64,000 bases of DNA from Candidatus Kryptoniota bacterium (GCA_036567965.1 DATCTN010000018.1:62001-126000); one strand, 5' to 3'. Positions 8,625 through 19,062 are shown, counted from the stretch's first letter. Numbers and translations are program-made. The notes: generated by a model from the letters alone, not told the origin.

Positions 8625-9362
8625 TCAGCTACTCGGCCAAGCAGCAGCATCCACCCACCAAATCAAATCACCGTGAGACGGCTTGATTCCCGCGGAGGGG
8701 CACAAATGATGATCAGTTGAAGGCGTCACCGCCGCTCGAAGTGCCTCCCGCTTGCCCGCACCGGCAACCAGGAAAAATATGTTTCGCGAAGAGTTGAGGG
8801 GAGGATAAGTAAGCGTAATTCGGGTCGGAGGCAGAGCTGTGGTGCTTACTGGGACGACCCATCGATCCGTTTCGTCAAGCGCGGGTGAATACGGAAATAG
8901 CGACGCGGTGTGACCTTCCTTCCCCATTCCAAGTAATGCAAGTGTGAACGTATTTTCGGTCCCCGGGAAAAACTCACGCACCTCGCGCTCGTATGCAACT
9001 GCGGCTTTCTCAGCGTCAGGAAAATTTGTGCGAATAGGATGAACATTTTCTCTCGGGATGGGTACGGCCTCTAACAAAGTTTCCCTGGCCATCCGAAAAT
9101 TACTTTGCAGGTCATCTTGAGAGATATAACGTTCATCTCCGAAAAAAATATGTATTCGGTCCCAGGGTATAACATCGCGTCTTGTCGTAGAAAGAAACTT
9201 ATAAAGTGTTTTGGGCGTGCTCCCACCTGAAAGGGCAAGCGAGAAGACGCCCTCCTTCGAAACGACTTCATGGATTATCTCGACAATACGATCCGCGGCG
9301 GCGGCGCTGAGATCTTCCAGGTTCCGGAATGATTTTATTTCGCCGTTCAGACCGTGCACCAC
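8625..9362 (-). CDS. pgl: 6-phosphogluconolactonase
   Basis: A 245-residue DevB/Pgl protein. Visible motifs are SLALSGGSTPKTLY, IHIFFGDERYIS, SNFRMARETLL and LLGMGKEGHTASLFP. It hydrolyses 6-phosphogluconolactone, the product of Zwf. It overlaps the end of zwf by 16 bp and starts at one of two consecutive GTG codons preceded by GGGAGG inside zwf, indicating coupled translation. The last stretch (WWVDAAAW) is typical of the family's C-terminus. Confidence 0.95.
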   Translation of the reverse strand: MVHGLNGEIKSFRNLEDLSAAAADRIVEIIHEVVSKEGVFSLALSGGSTPKTLYKFLSTTRRDVIPWDRIHIFFGDERYISQDDLQSNFRMARETLLEAVPIPRENVHPIRTNFPDAEKAAVAYEREVREFFPGTENTFTLALLGMGKEGHTASLFPYSPALDETDRWVVPVSTTALPPTRITLTYPPLNSSRNIFFLVAGAGKREALRAAVTPSTDHHLCPSAGIKPSHGDLIWWVDAAAWPSS

Positions 9363-10789
9363 TTACCTCCCCCAAGGAGGCGCTCCGCCACTTCGGGTCC
9401 CCAAGTGCCTGATGCATATTTGTTGACCTCGAACTTGTTGCCGAGGAGTGGGGTATAGATTTCCCAGGACGCCTCGACCTCGTCGGCGCGGACAAAGAGC
9501 GTCTGGTCTCCTTTGAGAATGTCCTGCAGGAGGGTTTCGTACGCGTCGGGAAGTTTCCCGAAAATGTCGGCGTACTGGAAATGAAGTCTCTGTGTCGAAA
9601 GCCTGAACGGATCGCCCGGTTCCTTCACCTTGAATAGGAGATCGAATCCTTCGTTTGGCTGGAGCGTCATGACTAACTCGTTTGCCTTGATATCCTGGAT
9701 TGAGAATTGTCTGAAGATTGAAACGGGGGGGCGTCTGAAAGTGATCGCCACTTCCGTGACTCCTTTAAACAGTCGTTTACCTGTACGAAGTATGAACGGA
9801 ACGCCTTGCCATCTCCAGTTCGAGATGTTCACCTTCAGCGCCACGAATGTTTCAGTTCGCGATTCTCCGGATATGCCCTCTTCCTCAGAATAACCGACGA
9901 CCTCTTTTCCATCGACTGCACCTCGCGAATATTGTCCATAGATGACGTCATCGTTTGAAATCGGGGACACGGATCGGAGGACTTTTACTTTCTCGTGTCT
10001 GACAGCTTCAGCCTCGAAAGCCGTGGGAACTTCCATCGCAACGAGAGTCATGATTTGTGTCAGGTGATTTTGAATCATGTCGCGGAGCGCGCCGACTTTG
10101 TCGTAGTATCCCGCCCGGTGTCCCAGACCGACAGTCTCGGCCACTGTGATTTCCACTCTCTCGATCCTATCTCTATTCCAGAGCGATTCAAACATCGCGT
10201 TGCTGAATCTGAACGCAAGTAGATTCTGCACGGTTTCTTTTCCGAGGTAGTGATCGATCCTGTAGATTTGCGACTCGTTGAAATAACTGTGGACAAGCTG
10301 GTTCAGCTCGCGGGCAGTTTTCAGATCCTGACCAAATGGTTTCTCCACGACCATTTTGACGTCACCTGCGCTCTTGTTCAGGCCGACCTCGCCTATATTT
10401 CTTATGGCAACGGGAAAAACCGAGGGTGGCACAGCCAGGTAAAAGACTCTATTGCCGGGGAGATTCATCTGTTTCTCGAGCTCCTGCACTCGATCAGCAA
10501 GTCCTTTGTACTCTTCAAGGCTTCCACCACCGACGGAGTGATAGTGCATCCAGCTGAAATCGTCTCCCAGCGTATTCAAGTTCACCCCTTCGTCCTCGAG
10601 GGAGCGGGCGACGAAATCGCGGTAGGTCGCATCATTGTGTTTCCTTCCTGTCCCCGCCCCGATGAGATAGAATTCGGAGAGATTCTTTTCGCGCAATCTA
10701 CAAATAGCCGGGAGGAGTTTTCGTCGCGCTAGATCGCCCGTCCCTCCAACAATTACAAGCAAATACGGGGGTACTTTTTTGCCGTTCAT
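9347..10789 (-). CDS. zwf: Glucose-6-phosphate 1-dehydrogenase
   Basis: A 480-residue Zwf of standard length. It has the NADP-binding VIVGGTGDLARRKLLPA at the N-terminus, VVEKPFGQDL, and the active-site motif RIDHYLGKETVQN. It oxidises glucose 6-phosphate and reduces NADP in the oxidative pentose phosphate route. It is followed by pgl with overlap; gnd is not in the window. The glucoamylase gene lies 127 bp upstream on the same strand, so glucose freed from glucan could feed this step (inference). Confidence 0.97.
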   Translation of the reverse strand: MNGKKVPPYLLVIVGGTGDLARRKLLPAICRLREKNLSEFYLIGAGTGRKHNDATYRDFVARSLEDEGVNLNTLGDDFSWMHYHSVGGGSLEEYKGLADRVQELEKQMNLPGNRVFYLAVPPSVFPVAIRNIGEVGLNKSAGDVKMVVEKPFGQDLKTARELNQLVHSYFNESQIYRIDHYLGKETVQNLLAFRFSNAMFESLWNRDRIERVEITVAETVGLGHRAGYYDKVGALRDMIQNHLTQIMTLVAMEVPTAFEAEAVRHEKVKVLRSVSPISNDDVIYGQYSRGAVDGKEVVGYSEEEGISGESRTETFVALKVNISNWRWQGVPFILRTGKRLFKGVTEVAITFRRPPVSIFRQFSIQDIKANELVMTLQPNEGFDLLFKVKEPGDPFRLSTQRLHFQYADIFGKLPDAYETLLQDILKGDQTLFVRADEVEASWEIYTPLLGNKFEVNKYASGTWGPEVAERLLGGGKWCTV

Positions 10790-10916
10790 TTTATGTCCTC
10801 ATTAATTGCCGCCCGACGATTCAAGTTCAGATCCTTCACCTTTCAAAGTCCCGTAAGCGTATCATGATAACAATTTGAACATCCCTCACGTTCCTCTCGT
10901 GCTCGAAATGGATTTG

Positions 10917-13304
10917 TCAAACGACTTCCACACAAAAATCTTTCTCCTCCCATTTACCTGGTTCCGTCCAAAAGAACGTGAAGAAGATCTTCGTTCCCTT
11001 CTTGAGTCTGGAGATATCCAGGTCGACTGTGAAAAGTCCTACACCTGAATCCGTGGTCGATGAATCGATTACTTTCTTCCACTTGTCGGGACTCCAACGA
11101 ACCATTGCGGGCGCAAGCACTTCTATTCTGAGCTTTAAGCCGGCAGCGATAGATTTGATCTTATGATTGAATCGCCATGAGCCGAAAGCTGCGGGGTGAT
11201 TCTCTTCCACATATCGTTTGAAAGTCTGAGGAGGCATATCAAATACTGTCCCTTCTTCCAGGGAGCGTACAAGTTTAAGGTATTCAGCGTGCGCCCACAC
11301 AAGCGGCATTGCCGAGCCTGAAGGCTTCCCGAAAAAGAGTTCCTTATCCGGAATGTCGGCGGAGTCCCAAATCTGTTCAGGCGGCATCCCACCGTCGCCG
11401 GCGAATGATCCCATCGCAGCAAGCAATTTCCTGGCGCCCGATATCCTTCCCGCTGCGAGTTCGTAATGAGCCCGCTCGCCCGTAAGGAGCGGCCAGGCCC
11501 TGCCGATTCCGGTTCCGTCGAACGGACTGCCATCCTCGTGTTCGCCATATCCATCATCGTTATACCTATGCCAGCAAGGGCCCCTCGGAGTTTCCACACG
11601 GAGGGTGTAGTCTATCGCCTTTACAGTATCGACCAGACGCGGGTCACGCGCACTCCTAAGTCCCATACGCACAAGTGCGAGAGCATCGGGACTGATAACG
11701 TGCGCGGCATCTACGTTGGCTTCAGACGGAGGGCGATTCTTGATCGGGACGAAGCCGTCCTTTGGCGAACCCGCATCGGCAACATCGGCAGGCGCGACGC
11801 GTACATAATACCCATCGACCTCCAAACGCTTTGCGAAATCAGTATTGGAAACGTATATCCATTTTTCTATGTTCGAGTTCCAGGTGCCTGCTGTTTCCAG
11901 CAAGTATCGCGCCAGTCTCACATCTTTGAACCTGCGGGAATGTTCAGCTGCAACGACGAGTGCCGCAATCTCGGCGGCTAGAGTAAACGGCGTGTAACCC
12001 GGATCTTCTTCCCAACGATCCTCCTGGCTCACAGGTCCGTTTCTGAGGATGAACCCGGCCGCCTTCTTCATCATCGGCCAGAATCTCCGGAGGTCTGAAA
12101 GAGAGATCGCATTCTTCCGGAAGGCGAGGTCGACGAGAAGAATCGGAAGCGCCGACTCGTCCATCTGAACTCCGTCCCAGTACTTTCTTCCATCAGTCCA
12201 CATATTCTGCGGCCAGTGTCCATCGTCTTCCTGAGTGGCCTCAAGATATTTCAGCGCGGTTCTGACTTCGTAGTTTGCGTTGATCGCGAGGAATCCACCT
12301 GCCGCCTCCGCCATATCGCGCGGCCAGATAAGATGGTAGCCTCCGAGGTCGTCATCACCTTTCGATGATCCCCACGGTACTGACAGGCTCGCGATTATGC
12401 CGCCGGAAATTGAATAGCCTGAATGCGACTTCAGAACGGATTTGCTTACAGCGTGAAGATCATTTTTCTTTTTTGGACACCAGGTATCTTTGGTCCAATC
12501 GCTCCAGAATTTCAGGTAATCCTTAAGGAGACTTTCGAAGTCCTCGAACAGCGAAACCGAAGCCTGATGTGCCGCTTCTTCGGGAGTCTTTCCGAACCCG
12601 AGGGCCAGAACAAATTCACCTCCCGACGAATCAATATCTATCTCGGCGACAAGCGCCACATTTCCGTTCTCCGCGCGATCGTAACAAGTGGTCAGCTTAG
12701 CGTTCGCCCGAAGGTCCAGCCACCCGTCAGAGAAGCCGACGAATCCCGCCGAGATATCATTCAGGGAGACCGAGGCAAGGAGTGAAAGCGCGGACTCGTC
12801 CCGGGACGCCATTAGTGCGGGGCGACCTTTGTAGTCGCCTCTCCACGCCGTGTTCCCTCCGCCTCTGTTTGAAATGTGCGGTGCAAGCAGGACGTAAACG
12901 TGGTAGTTCGATCTTGGTTCTTTCGCGACGCTGAACTTTATGTGCTGAAGTACGACGGCGCGATGAGGATCAGTTATGATTTTCTTTTGAATAACAAATC
13001 TGCCCGAAAGACACGTGTTCGTGAGCTGGTACGCCGGGAAACTGCCGGAGATCGACTCGACTCTGTGTTCCGTATTTCTCTTTTCTTCTGAAAAAAATCC
13101 GTCATCGCAAGTGACTATCAGCTCCATGTCACGAATCATGGCGACATCCAAACGAGGATAGTATACTTCGTTGAGAATGCCGTGGGATATCGTGAACCAC
13201 ACCGGGCTCAGACCGGCATGTGCGGTTCCGACACCGTTTTTCGCGCTTGAAGTCCATCTCCCCTCAATCCCTGGCCATCCCGGCGCGTTTTCTAATCTGA
13301 CCAA
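10917..13304 (-). CDS. GH15 glucan 1,4-alpha-glucosidase / glucodextranase-like
   Basis: A 795-residue two-domain GH15 enzyme. Residues 1-265 form the beta-sandwich N domain (GVGTAHAGLSPVWFTISHG, LNEVYYPRLD), and the rest is the alpha/alpha barrel with YHLIWPRDMAEAAGG, QMDESALPI and GGMPPEQIWDS. The last two hold the expected catalytic glutamates. The family releases glucose from the non-reducing ends of alpha-glucans. No signal peptide is seen, so a cytoplasmic role on storage glucan is favoured. About 80 C-terminal residues (after the RFNHKI segment) form an extra beta-rich part. Confidence 0.93.
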   Translation of the reverse strand: MVRLENAPGWPGIEGRWTSSAKNGVGTAHAGLSPVWFTISHGILNEVYYPRLDVAMIRDMELIVTCDDGFFSEEKRNTEHRVESISGSFPAYQLTNTCLSGRFVIQKKIITDPHRAVVLQHIKFSVAKEPRSNYHVYVLLAPHISNRGGGNTAWRGDYKGRPALMASRDESALSLLASVSLNDISAGFVGFSDGWLDLRANAKLTTCYDRAENGNVALVAEIDIDSSGGEFVLALGFGKTPEEAAHQASVSLFEDFESLLKDYLKFWSDWTKDTWCPKKKNDLHAVSKSVLKSHSGYSISGGIIASLSVPWGSSKGDDDLGGYHLIWPRDMAEAAGGFLAINANYEVRTALKYLEATQEDDGHWPQNMWTDGRKYWDGVQMDESALPILLVDLAFRKNAISLSDLRRFWPMMKKAAGFILRNGPVSQEDRWEEDPGYTPFTLAAEIAALVVAAEHSRRFKDVRLARYLLETAGTWNSNIEKWIYVSNTDFAKRLEVDGYYVRVAPADVADAGSPKDGFVPIKNRPPSEANVDAAHVISPDALALVRMGLRSARDPRLVDTVKAIDYTLRVETPRGPCWHRYNDDGYGEHEDGSPFDGTGIGRAWPLLTGERAHYELAAGRISGARKLLAAMGSFAGDGGMPPEQIWDSADIPDKELFFGKPSGSAMPLVWAHAEYLKLVRSLEEGTVFDMPPQTFKRYVEENHPAAFGSWRFNHKIKSIAAGLKLRIEVLAPAMVRWSPDKWKKVIDSSTTDSGVGLFTVDLDISRLKKGTKIFFTFFWTEPGKWEEKDFCVEVV

Positions 13305-13462
13305 TACAATCCCATATCTTATCCTGAAACAATTTATCTAAACCGAGTCAAAATCGACAAGGTATTTTAGATTAAAAATGATTCATGACGATATCCGTCC
13401 CACTTGAATTGATTGATTTTAAAGCAGAGCTGTACGATCCCGAAAATGGGAATGGAAAGGAT

Positions 13463-14125
13463 CTAATGTCTCTTTAAGATCGGCACCATAAGGATGCCAG
13501 CCGCGAATCCTCCGACATGTGCCCACCACGCGATTCCGCCCGAAGTATCGAGTCCCCACGATTGAAGTCCGCTCACGAACTGTAACACAAACCATATTCC
13601 GATAAAGATAACCGCATACATTTCGATTATATCGAAGAAAAAGAAAATGAAAATGAATGTAACTACTTTTGCTTTCGGAAACATGACAAGATAAGCGCCG
13701 AGAACTCCGGAGATCGCCCCGCTGGCCCCGATCGTCGGCGCGGAAGACGAAGAGGACACAAATGCCTGTAGTGCCGACGCGGCAAGCCCGCTCAAGATGT
13801 AGAAGACGAAATAATTGCCATGGCCTAGCTTATCCTCGACATTGTCCCCGAATATAAATAGGAACCACATATTCCCGATTATGTGCATCCATCCACTGTG
13901 GAGGAACATGGACGAAAAGAAGGGGAAGTACCTCATAAAAATGTGAGTGTGGCTGCCTGCCAACTCAAAGAATCTTGCCGGTACAAGTCCGTATTTTAAG
14001 AAGAAGACATCAAGCTTGGGTCCGAGCGAAAGCTCGTAAAAGAACACTGCGACGTTCGCGGCAATCAGAAGATAATTGACAATCGGAAATGTACGTGAAG
14101 GGTTCCTGTCCTTCAGAGGAAGCAT
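13463..14125 (-). CDS. Rhomboid family intramembrane serine protease
   Basis: A 220-residue polytopic membrane protein. It has the rhomboid pattern HIIGNMWFLFIFG in TM2, the nucleophile Ser in GASGAISGVLGAYL, and the partner His in WWAHVGGFAAG near the C-terminus. Rhomboids cut transmembrane substrates within the membrane. It starts one base after the glcF stop. The long hydrophobic VVTFIFIFFFFDIIEMY segment is typical of the rhomboid loop family found next to metabolic genes. Its substrate is unknown. Confidence 0.93.
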   Translation of the reverse strand: MLPLKDRNPSRTFPIVNYLLIAANVAVFFYELSLGPKLDVFFLKYGLVPARFFELAGSHTHIFMRYFPFFSSMFLHSGWMHIIGNMWFLFIFGDNVEDKLGHGNYFVFYILSGLAASALQAFVSSSSSAPTIGASGAISGVLGAYLVMFPKAKVVTFIFIFFFFDIIEMYAVIFIGIWFVLQFVSGLQSWGLDTSGGIAWWAHVGGFAAGILMVPILKRH

Positions 14126-15385
14126 TTAGATCTCTTCGGACTTGTAGAGCCTGTTCAGTACGGTTGCTGGATGCACGACCTTCAGCGGGAGGCCGCGCTG
14201 TTTGATCCCGGCATCGATTTGTGCAAGACACCCCGGATTTCCCGTTATCACGATTTCGGCACCGCTGGCAATAATATTTTCCATTTTCCGCTCGAGAAGT
14301 TTTGCCGCGTCTTCATACCGAACAATATTATAGATTCCCGCGCTTCCGCAACACCATGTGGACTCGTTCAGCTCGCAAATATTTGTCCCGGCCAGCTGGC
14401 TCACGATCGCGTTCGGTTCCTTGCTGACCTTCTGGGAATGCACGAGATGACAGGCTTCATGATACACAGTCTTCTTTCCGATGGCCCGTTGGGGTATCTC
14501 GTAACCCGTCTTGAAAAGGAATTCTGAGAAGTCAAGAACTTTAGAACTGAATCGCGCGGCCTTCTGTGAGAATTCCGGATCATCCGATAAGAGCGAGGCG
14601 TATCCCTTCATGAAGGCACCGCAGCCGGCGGAATTGATCACGTAATACAACGCCCCGGTCTCTTCAAACACCTTTATGTTTTCCCTCGCAAGCCGCTTCG
14701 GCAATTCTGAATCGCCGTAGTGGCCGCTGAGCGAGCCGCAGCAAACCTGCTTCCGCGGTATTACGACTTTCCAGTTGTTCCTGACCAGAACCTCCACCGT
14801 ATCTACGTTGATGTCTGAATAGAAGACATCCATGACGCAACCGGTCAGAACAGCGACTGTTCCCCTGGAATTGCCCTGAGACTCGATAGTCTCGGGTAAT
14901 GTAGCCCTGGCACTTCTCCTTGAAATGCGCGGCATCAGAAGGGCACGAGCGTAAAGATTGCTTGACAATTTTCGAAGCAGAACAAGGACACCTTTTTCAA
15001 TTCCGGATATTTGATACACTCTAAGCAGTCCGGCGACAAACTTGAGTACGGGGCGCTTAGAGACGATGTACCGGAGAATGAACTTTTTAAGAGTGAGGGG
15101 CCTGTTTTCATCTACGAGGACCCGGGCGGACTCGACCAGTTCACCGTATTTGACTCCCGCGGGACACGCTGTTTCACATGCCTGACAGTCCAGACAGAAA
15201 TTCATTTCCTCGGCAAACTCGTGCGACACCGGGAGAGCCCCCTCCATCACGCTTTTCATGAGCCTGATCCTCCCCCGCGGCGAACTCTTCTCCATTCCCG
15301 TGAGCGCATAGGTCGGGCAAACCGGAAGACACAATCCGCAATGCATGCACTGTGTAAGAAGATCGTCCGGAATGCGCGGCGTCAA
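14126..15385 (-). CDS. glcF: Glycolate oxidase iron-sulfur subunit
   Basis: A 419-residue GlcF. Two 4Fe-4S clusters are bound by CMHCGLCLPVCP near residue 14 and CLDCQACETACP near residue 63. Two CCG domains follow, with VCCGSLSGH and TWCCGSAGIY. It passes electrons from the flavin subunit to the quinone pool or another carrier. Its ATG overlaps the stop of glcD by four bases. GlcE, the third subunit in Escherichia coli, is absent here, as in many two-subunit systems. The pair may instead act on D-lactate. Confidence 0.9.
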   Translation of the reverse strand: MTPRIPDDLLTQCMHCGLCLPVCPTYALTGMEKSSPRGRIRLMKSVMEGALPVSHEFAEEMNFCLDCQACETACPAGVKYGELVESARVLVDENRPLTLKKFILRYIVSKRPVLKFVAGLLRVYQISGIEKGVLVLLRKLSSNLYARALLMPRISRRSARATLPETIESQGNSRGTVAVLTGCVMDVFYSDINVDTVEVLVRNNWKVVIPRKQVCCGSLSGHYGDSELPKRLARENIKVFEETGALYYVINSAGCGAFMKGYASLLSDDPEFSQKAARFSSKVLDFSEFLFKTGYEIPQRAIGKKTVYHEACHLVHSQKVSKEPNAIVSQLAGTNICELNESTWCCGSAGIYNIVRYEDAAKLLERKMENIIASGAEIVITGNPGCLAQIDAGIKQRGLPLKVVHPATVLNRLYKSEEI

Positions 15386-16854
15386 AAATACGCCTCCGAA
15401 GGATTGTCCATGTTTCGGGTTGCCTTTTCGATTTGCTCGCGACTCCTTGGTAGCGCACCTTCACAGCGAGGTTCAACCGAGATGATCTTTCCGGGATTGA
15501 GAATCAGATTCGGATCGAGCATTCTCTTTGTGGTCTTCAGCAACTCTATGTACGGCGAATCGTACAACTCCTCGAGAAACGCCTTCTTGGCGAGACCGAC
15601 GCCGTGTTCACCGGTGATCGTGCCGCCGAGCTCAACAGCCTTAGCAAATAGTTTCCTGAAAACTTCTTTTACCTTTTCTATTTCCTTTTTGTCTCTCTCG
15701 TCTGTCAACCCCGTCGGATGGAGGTTCCCATCGCCGGCGTGCCCGAAAGTCCCGATTTGCACGGCATGCTTCTTTGCGGTCTCATTTATGAAGTCCACCA
15801 TAACCGGCACTTCGCTTCGCGGCACCGTTACATCTTCGAGAATAGTAGTCGGACGGATTCTCGCGAGTGCCGCAAAAGCCGACTTTCGCGCGGCCTTTAG
15901 CCGTGCCGCCTCCGCATTGTCCGTGGCAGCTCTTACCGTTACCGCTCCCGCACTTTTACAAATCTGAGCGATCGCGGATGCGTCCTCATCAACAACTGCG
16001 CGAGGCCCATCCACCTCGATCAAGAGCACAGCTCCCGAGTTCTTGTCCATGCCGAGGTGGGAGAAATCTTCAACAGCGCGGATCGTTGGGTTATCGAGAA
16101 ATTCCAACATCGCGGGCATGATCCTCGCAGATATGATCGCCGATACTGTCTCGGCCGCTCGCCCGATCGAATCGTAAAATGCCAGGAATGTCTTGCTCGC
16201 CGAAGGTATCGGTATAAGCTTCAGAAGAATTTTCGTGAACACACAAAGTGTCCCCTCAGATCCGACCAAGACGTCTTTCAAGTTATACCCCGCGACGTCC
16301 TTGGTATTCTTCCCGCCTATATGCATGACGTCGCCGTTCGGCATCACCGCCTCGAAGCCGAGCACATAGTTCTTCGTGACGCCATATTTGAGACCTCTCA
16401 ACCCGCCGGCGTTTTCCGCCACATTTCCTCCGATAGTGCAGATCTGAGAACTTCCGGGATCGGGTGGATAGAAGAATTTCATCGATTCAACCTGCGATTG
16501 GAATCTTCCCGTAATCACACCGGGTTCAACCCAGGCGGTGAGATTGTCGGGATCGATTTGAATAATCTTGTCCCATTTGTTCATAAGGATAATAACAGAG
16601 TTCTCGGAAGGTATGGAGCCGCCGCTCAAACCGGTACCCGATCCTCGCGGAATAACGGCGAACCTTTCTTCGTTCGCGAGCTTCATCAACCGGCTCAACT
16701 GTTCCACATTAGTCGGGATCAGTATTGCATCGGGAAGCGCCCCGAGCAGTGCAGTTCCATCATATGAGTATGCAATTCTGTGTTCCGGGGAATCGAGAAA
16801 GTTCGACTCGCCGAAGATCTCTTTCAATTTTTTCTTTAATGCTTCAGTAATCAT
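15382..16854 (-). CDS. glcD: Glycolate oxidase FAD subunit (FAD-linked oxidase)
   Basis: A 490-residue FAD-linked oxidase. The PCMH-type FAD domain contains IPRGSGTGLSGG near 75-86 and GGNVAENAGGLRGLKYG near 145. The C-terminal half has GTFGHAGDGNLHP and GTITGEHGVGLAK, the cap-domain substrate and metal motifs. It oxidises a 2-hydroxy acid, glycolate or D-lactate. It forms a four-base overlap with glcF and heads that operon; the divergent SDR gene starts about 190 bp away. Confidence 0.92.
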   Translation of the reverse strand: MITEALKKKLKEIFGESNFLDSPEHRIAYSYDGTALLGALPDAILIPTNVEQLSRLMKLANEERFAVIPRGSGTGLSGGSIPSENSVIILMNKWDKIIQIDPDNLTAWVEPGVITGRFQSQVESMKFFYPPDPGSSQICTIGGNVAENAGGLRGLKYGVTKNYVLGFEAVMPNGDVMHIGGKNTKDVAGYNLKDVLVGSEGTLCVFTKILLKLIPIPSASKTFLAFYDSIGRAAETVSAIISARIMPAMLEFLDNPTIRAVEDFSHLGMDKNSGAVLLIEVDGPRAVVDEDASAIAQICKSAGAVTVRAATDNAEAARLKAARKSAFAALARIRPTTILEDVTVPRSEVPVMVDFINETAKKHAVQIGTFGHAGDGNLHPTGLTDERDKKEIEKVKEVFRKLFAKAVELGGTITGEHGVGLAKKAFLEELYDSPYIELLKTTKRMLDPNLILNPGKIISVEPRCEGALPRSREQIEKATRNMDNPSEAYF

Positions 16855-17044
16855 TTTCTATTCCCTGCTGAAATTTAATTACAACAGGCTCACAGTTCAC
16901 AAAAGAAAAGTGCAATCTCATATTGATTGGCGATGATATTGCGCGCGCCCGAAGACATTTCGTCCGATTTTCTGCAAATGCGACATTCCGCGATAGACAG
17001 CGAGAGTTTTGCCCGTCGACACCGGATGCTTACATTACCAGCAA

Positions 17045-17971
17045 ATGAGAATTGCTGTAACAGGCTCGACGGGATTCATTGGGAAAGGACTAGTGAAGCG
17101 CCTGTCCGAAAGTGGTCACGAGATAATTGCGCTTACCAGGAACACAAATCGCGCGATGAAAGTCTTAGGTGCAAGAGTTCGATGCGCAGAATTCCCCGGA
17201 GACAATCCGGAGAGAGCTGCCGCCGTGCTCGAAGGCATCGACACGATTGTGAACCTGGCAGGCGAAAACATCGGCTCCTTTCTCTGGACTAAACGTAAGA
17301 GAGGAAAGATAATTGATAGCCGCGTTCGCATCGGTCGGTTTATCACTGAGATTATTCGGATCATGAGGAATCCGCCTGAGGTTCTTGTCCAGGCCTCCGC
17401 GGTCGGTTACTACGGATCAAGAGGCGATTCGATTCTCACCGAGACTTCAGACAAGGGATCGGGATTTCTTCCAAAGGTCGTAACGGAGTGGGAAGGTTCA
17501 GTTGCCGAAGTTGAGTCGCTCGGTGTCAGGACTGTTATCATGAGGAGCGGTGTGGTGATTTCTCCGGATGGCGGAGCATTCCCGAAATTGTCTCTACCTT
17601 ACAGGCTGGGCGTCGGTACGCTCCTTGGTTCGGGAATCCAATGGCTGCCCTGGATTTATTTTGAAGATGAAATCCGTGCCGTCATTTTCCTCCTGTTGAC
17701 AAAGAAGTGTTCGGGGACATACAATCTTGTCGCGCCGAACCCCGAACGGATGAGTGAGATCTGCAGAAGGCTCGGCCCGACGCGTCTGTCAATTCCACCG
17801 GCGATTCTCCGGTTTGTACTTGGAGACATGGGTAACGAGACAATTCTCACTAGTCAGCGTGTCCTTCCTGAAAGACTGACTGCGGAGGGATTCGTTTTTC
17901 AGTTCCCGAGGATAGCTGACATTCCAGCCATGGTTTTTAATAGGAAAACGGATTCACCCCCCCTCCAATAA
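17045..17971 (+). CDS. TIGR01777 / SDR39U1 family NAD(P)-dependent epimerase-like protein
   Basis: The start is placed at the internal ATG giving MRIAVTGSTGFIG, because the Rossmann GxxGxxG motif normally begins right at the N-terminus; an earlier ATG at 17009 would add 12 unlikely residues. About 308 residues. Family marks are NLAGENIG, ASAVGYYGSRGD and the late SQRVLPERL, seen in the DUF1731 tail of this family. The substrate is unknown. It faces away from glcD across a 190-bp divergent promoter region. Confidence 0.88.
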   Translation: MRIAVTGSTGFIGKGLVKRLSESGHEIIALTRNTNRAMKVLGARVRCAEFPGDNPERAAAVLEGIDTIVNLAGENIGSFLWTKRKRGKIIDSRVRIGRFITEIIRIMRNPPEVLVQASAVGYYGSRGDSILTETSDKGSGFLPKVVTEWEGSVAEVESLGVRTVIMRSGVVISPDGGAFPKLSLPYRLGVGTLLGSGIQWLPWIYFEDEIRAVIFLLLTKKCSGTYNLVAPNPERMSEICRRLGPTRLSIPPAILRFVLGDMGNETILTSQRVLPERLTAEGFVFQFPRIADIPAMVFNRKTDSPPLQ

Positions 17972-18132
17972 TACACCCGTTGCCTTTCAAACCCGGCAAA
18001 TGCAGTTGAACGGGACGGTATTCGTGAGTTATTTTGTGATCGAGTCCTGAAGCGGGATCGGGCTTCCTCATAGATGAGAGTTGCTTCCTTTGTACTCGTG
18101 GGCTGCGTGTAATATATCGAGAAAGGGTCGTT

Positions 18133-18960
18133 ATGCGTGAAAGGATTTCTGTATCCGTCGGAGCTGTTCAAAGAACATTACTTCTTCCATTGTGGGGGCG
18201 AGCCGTGGAGACACGCAGTCCTCACCCTCTTCTCATCGACAAGACGGCAGAGGTAATCGTTGAGAATATCGACTACGATTTTGTGCAGCAAGCCAGGAAT
18301 CTCAGGAACACGACGAGAAACGCATGGATCATCCGCGCTATATATATGGATTCCGTTATACGAGATTTCCTCTTGAGCCATCCTTACGCGACTGTTGTGA
18401 ATCTCGGGTGCGGACTGGATACTACCTTCGAACGAGTGGACAACGGAAAGATCATGTGGTACGATCTCGACTTGCCTGACGTGATCGAATTACGACGAAA
18501 ATTTATACCGGAATCCGAACGACGAATTTTCATCCCTTCGTCATTACTGGAAGAATCATGGCTGAACTGTCTGGTTGTCCGGGACAATATCATATTCATG
18601 GCTGCCGGCGTCTTTTATTATCTCGACGGAGAGGATGTCAGAAAGTTTTTCAGGACCTTAGCGGCCCGTTTCCCAGGAGGCGAAATCGTTTTCGACATTT
18701 CGTCTACGTTCGGCATGAAGCTCGCCAACAAGGTCGTGATACGCGACAGCGGGCTGGATGAAGGGTCCTTTCTCAGGTGGGGTATCGACGACCTGGATGA
18801 AATTCGGCTGTGGCACGAGGGATTAGAAATCGTGGAGTCATTTCCTCTATTTAAAGGAAGGAAGAGACTGTTGGAATTTCCTGACAAAATCGGGGCTTTG
18901 TTTTCAGACCTGCTCAAAGTGCAGTCGTTGATCCATATCAAATTCGGTGCGCAAGAGTAG
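18133..18960 (+). CDS. Class I SAM-dependent methyltransferase, leucine carboxyl methyltransferase (LCMT) family
   Basis: A 275-residue protein with the LCMT/PpmA layout: SPHPLLIDKTAE, the SAM loop VVNLGCGLDTTFERV near residues 88-102, and the acidic DLDLPDVIELRRK segment. The family methylates carboxyl groups of small molecules or proteins in eukaryotes; bacterial members have mostly unknown targets, often polyketide acids. It is a single-gene unit with 160 bp before it and 100 bp after it. Confidence 0.88.
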   Translation: MRERISVSVGAVQRTLLLPLWGRAVETRSPHPLLIDKTAEVIVENIDYDFVQQARNLRNTTRNAWIIRAIYMDSVIRDFLLSHPYATVVNLGCGLDTTFERVDNGKIMWYDLDLPDVIELRRKFIPESERRIFIPSSLLEESWLNCLVVRDNIIFMAAGVFYYLDGEDVRKFFRTLAARFPGGEIVFDISSTFGMKLANKVVIRDSGLDEGSFLRWGIDDLDEIRLWHEGLEIVESFPLFKGRKRLLEFPDKIGALFSDLLKVQSLIHIKFGAQE

Positions 18961-19062
18961 TAGTAAAGTGCTAAATTTGTTTCCGGGATGCCCGAACGGT
19001 GTACGACATTCCTAATAAGTCATATTATGAAAGTGCGGAAAAAGGACAGGAGAGCTTAGCTC

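Noticed and set aside
10790-10916. Sigma-70 promoter for zwf using TTGACA at the glucoamylase stop codon
   Set aside because: No matching -10 at proper spacing; the hexamer includes the stop codon of the previous gene.
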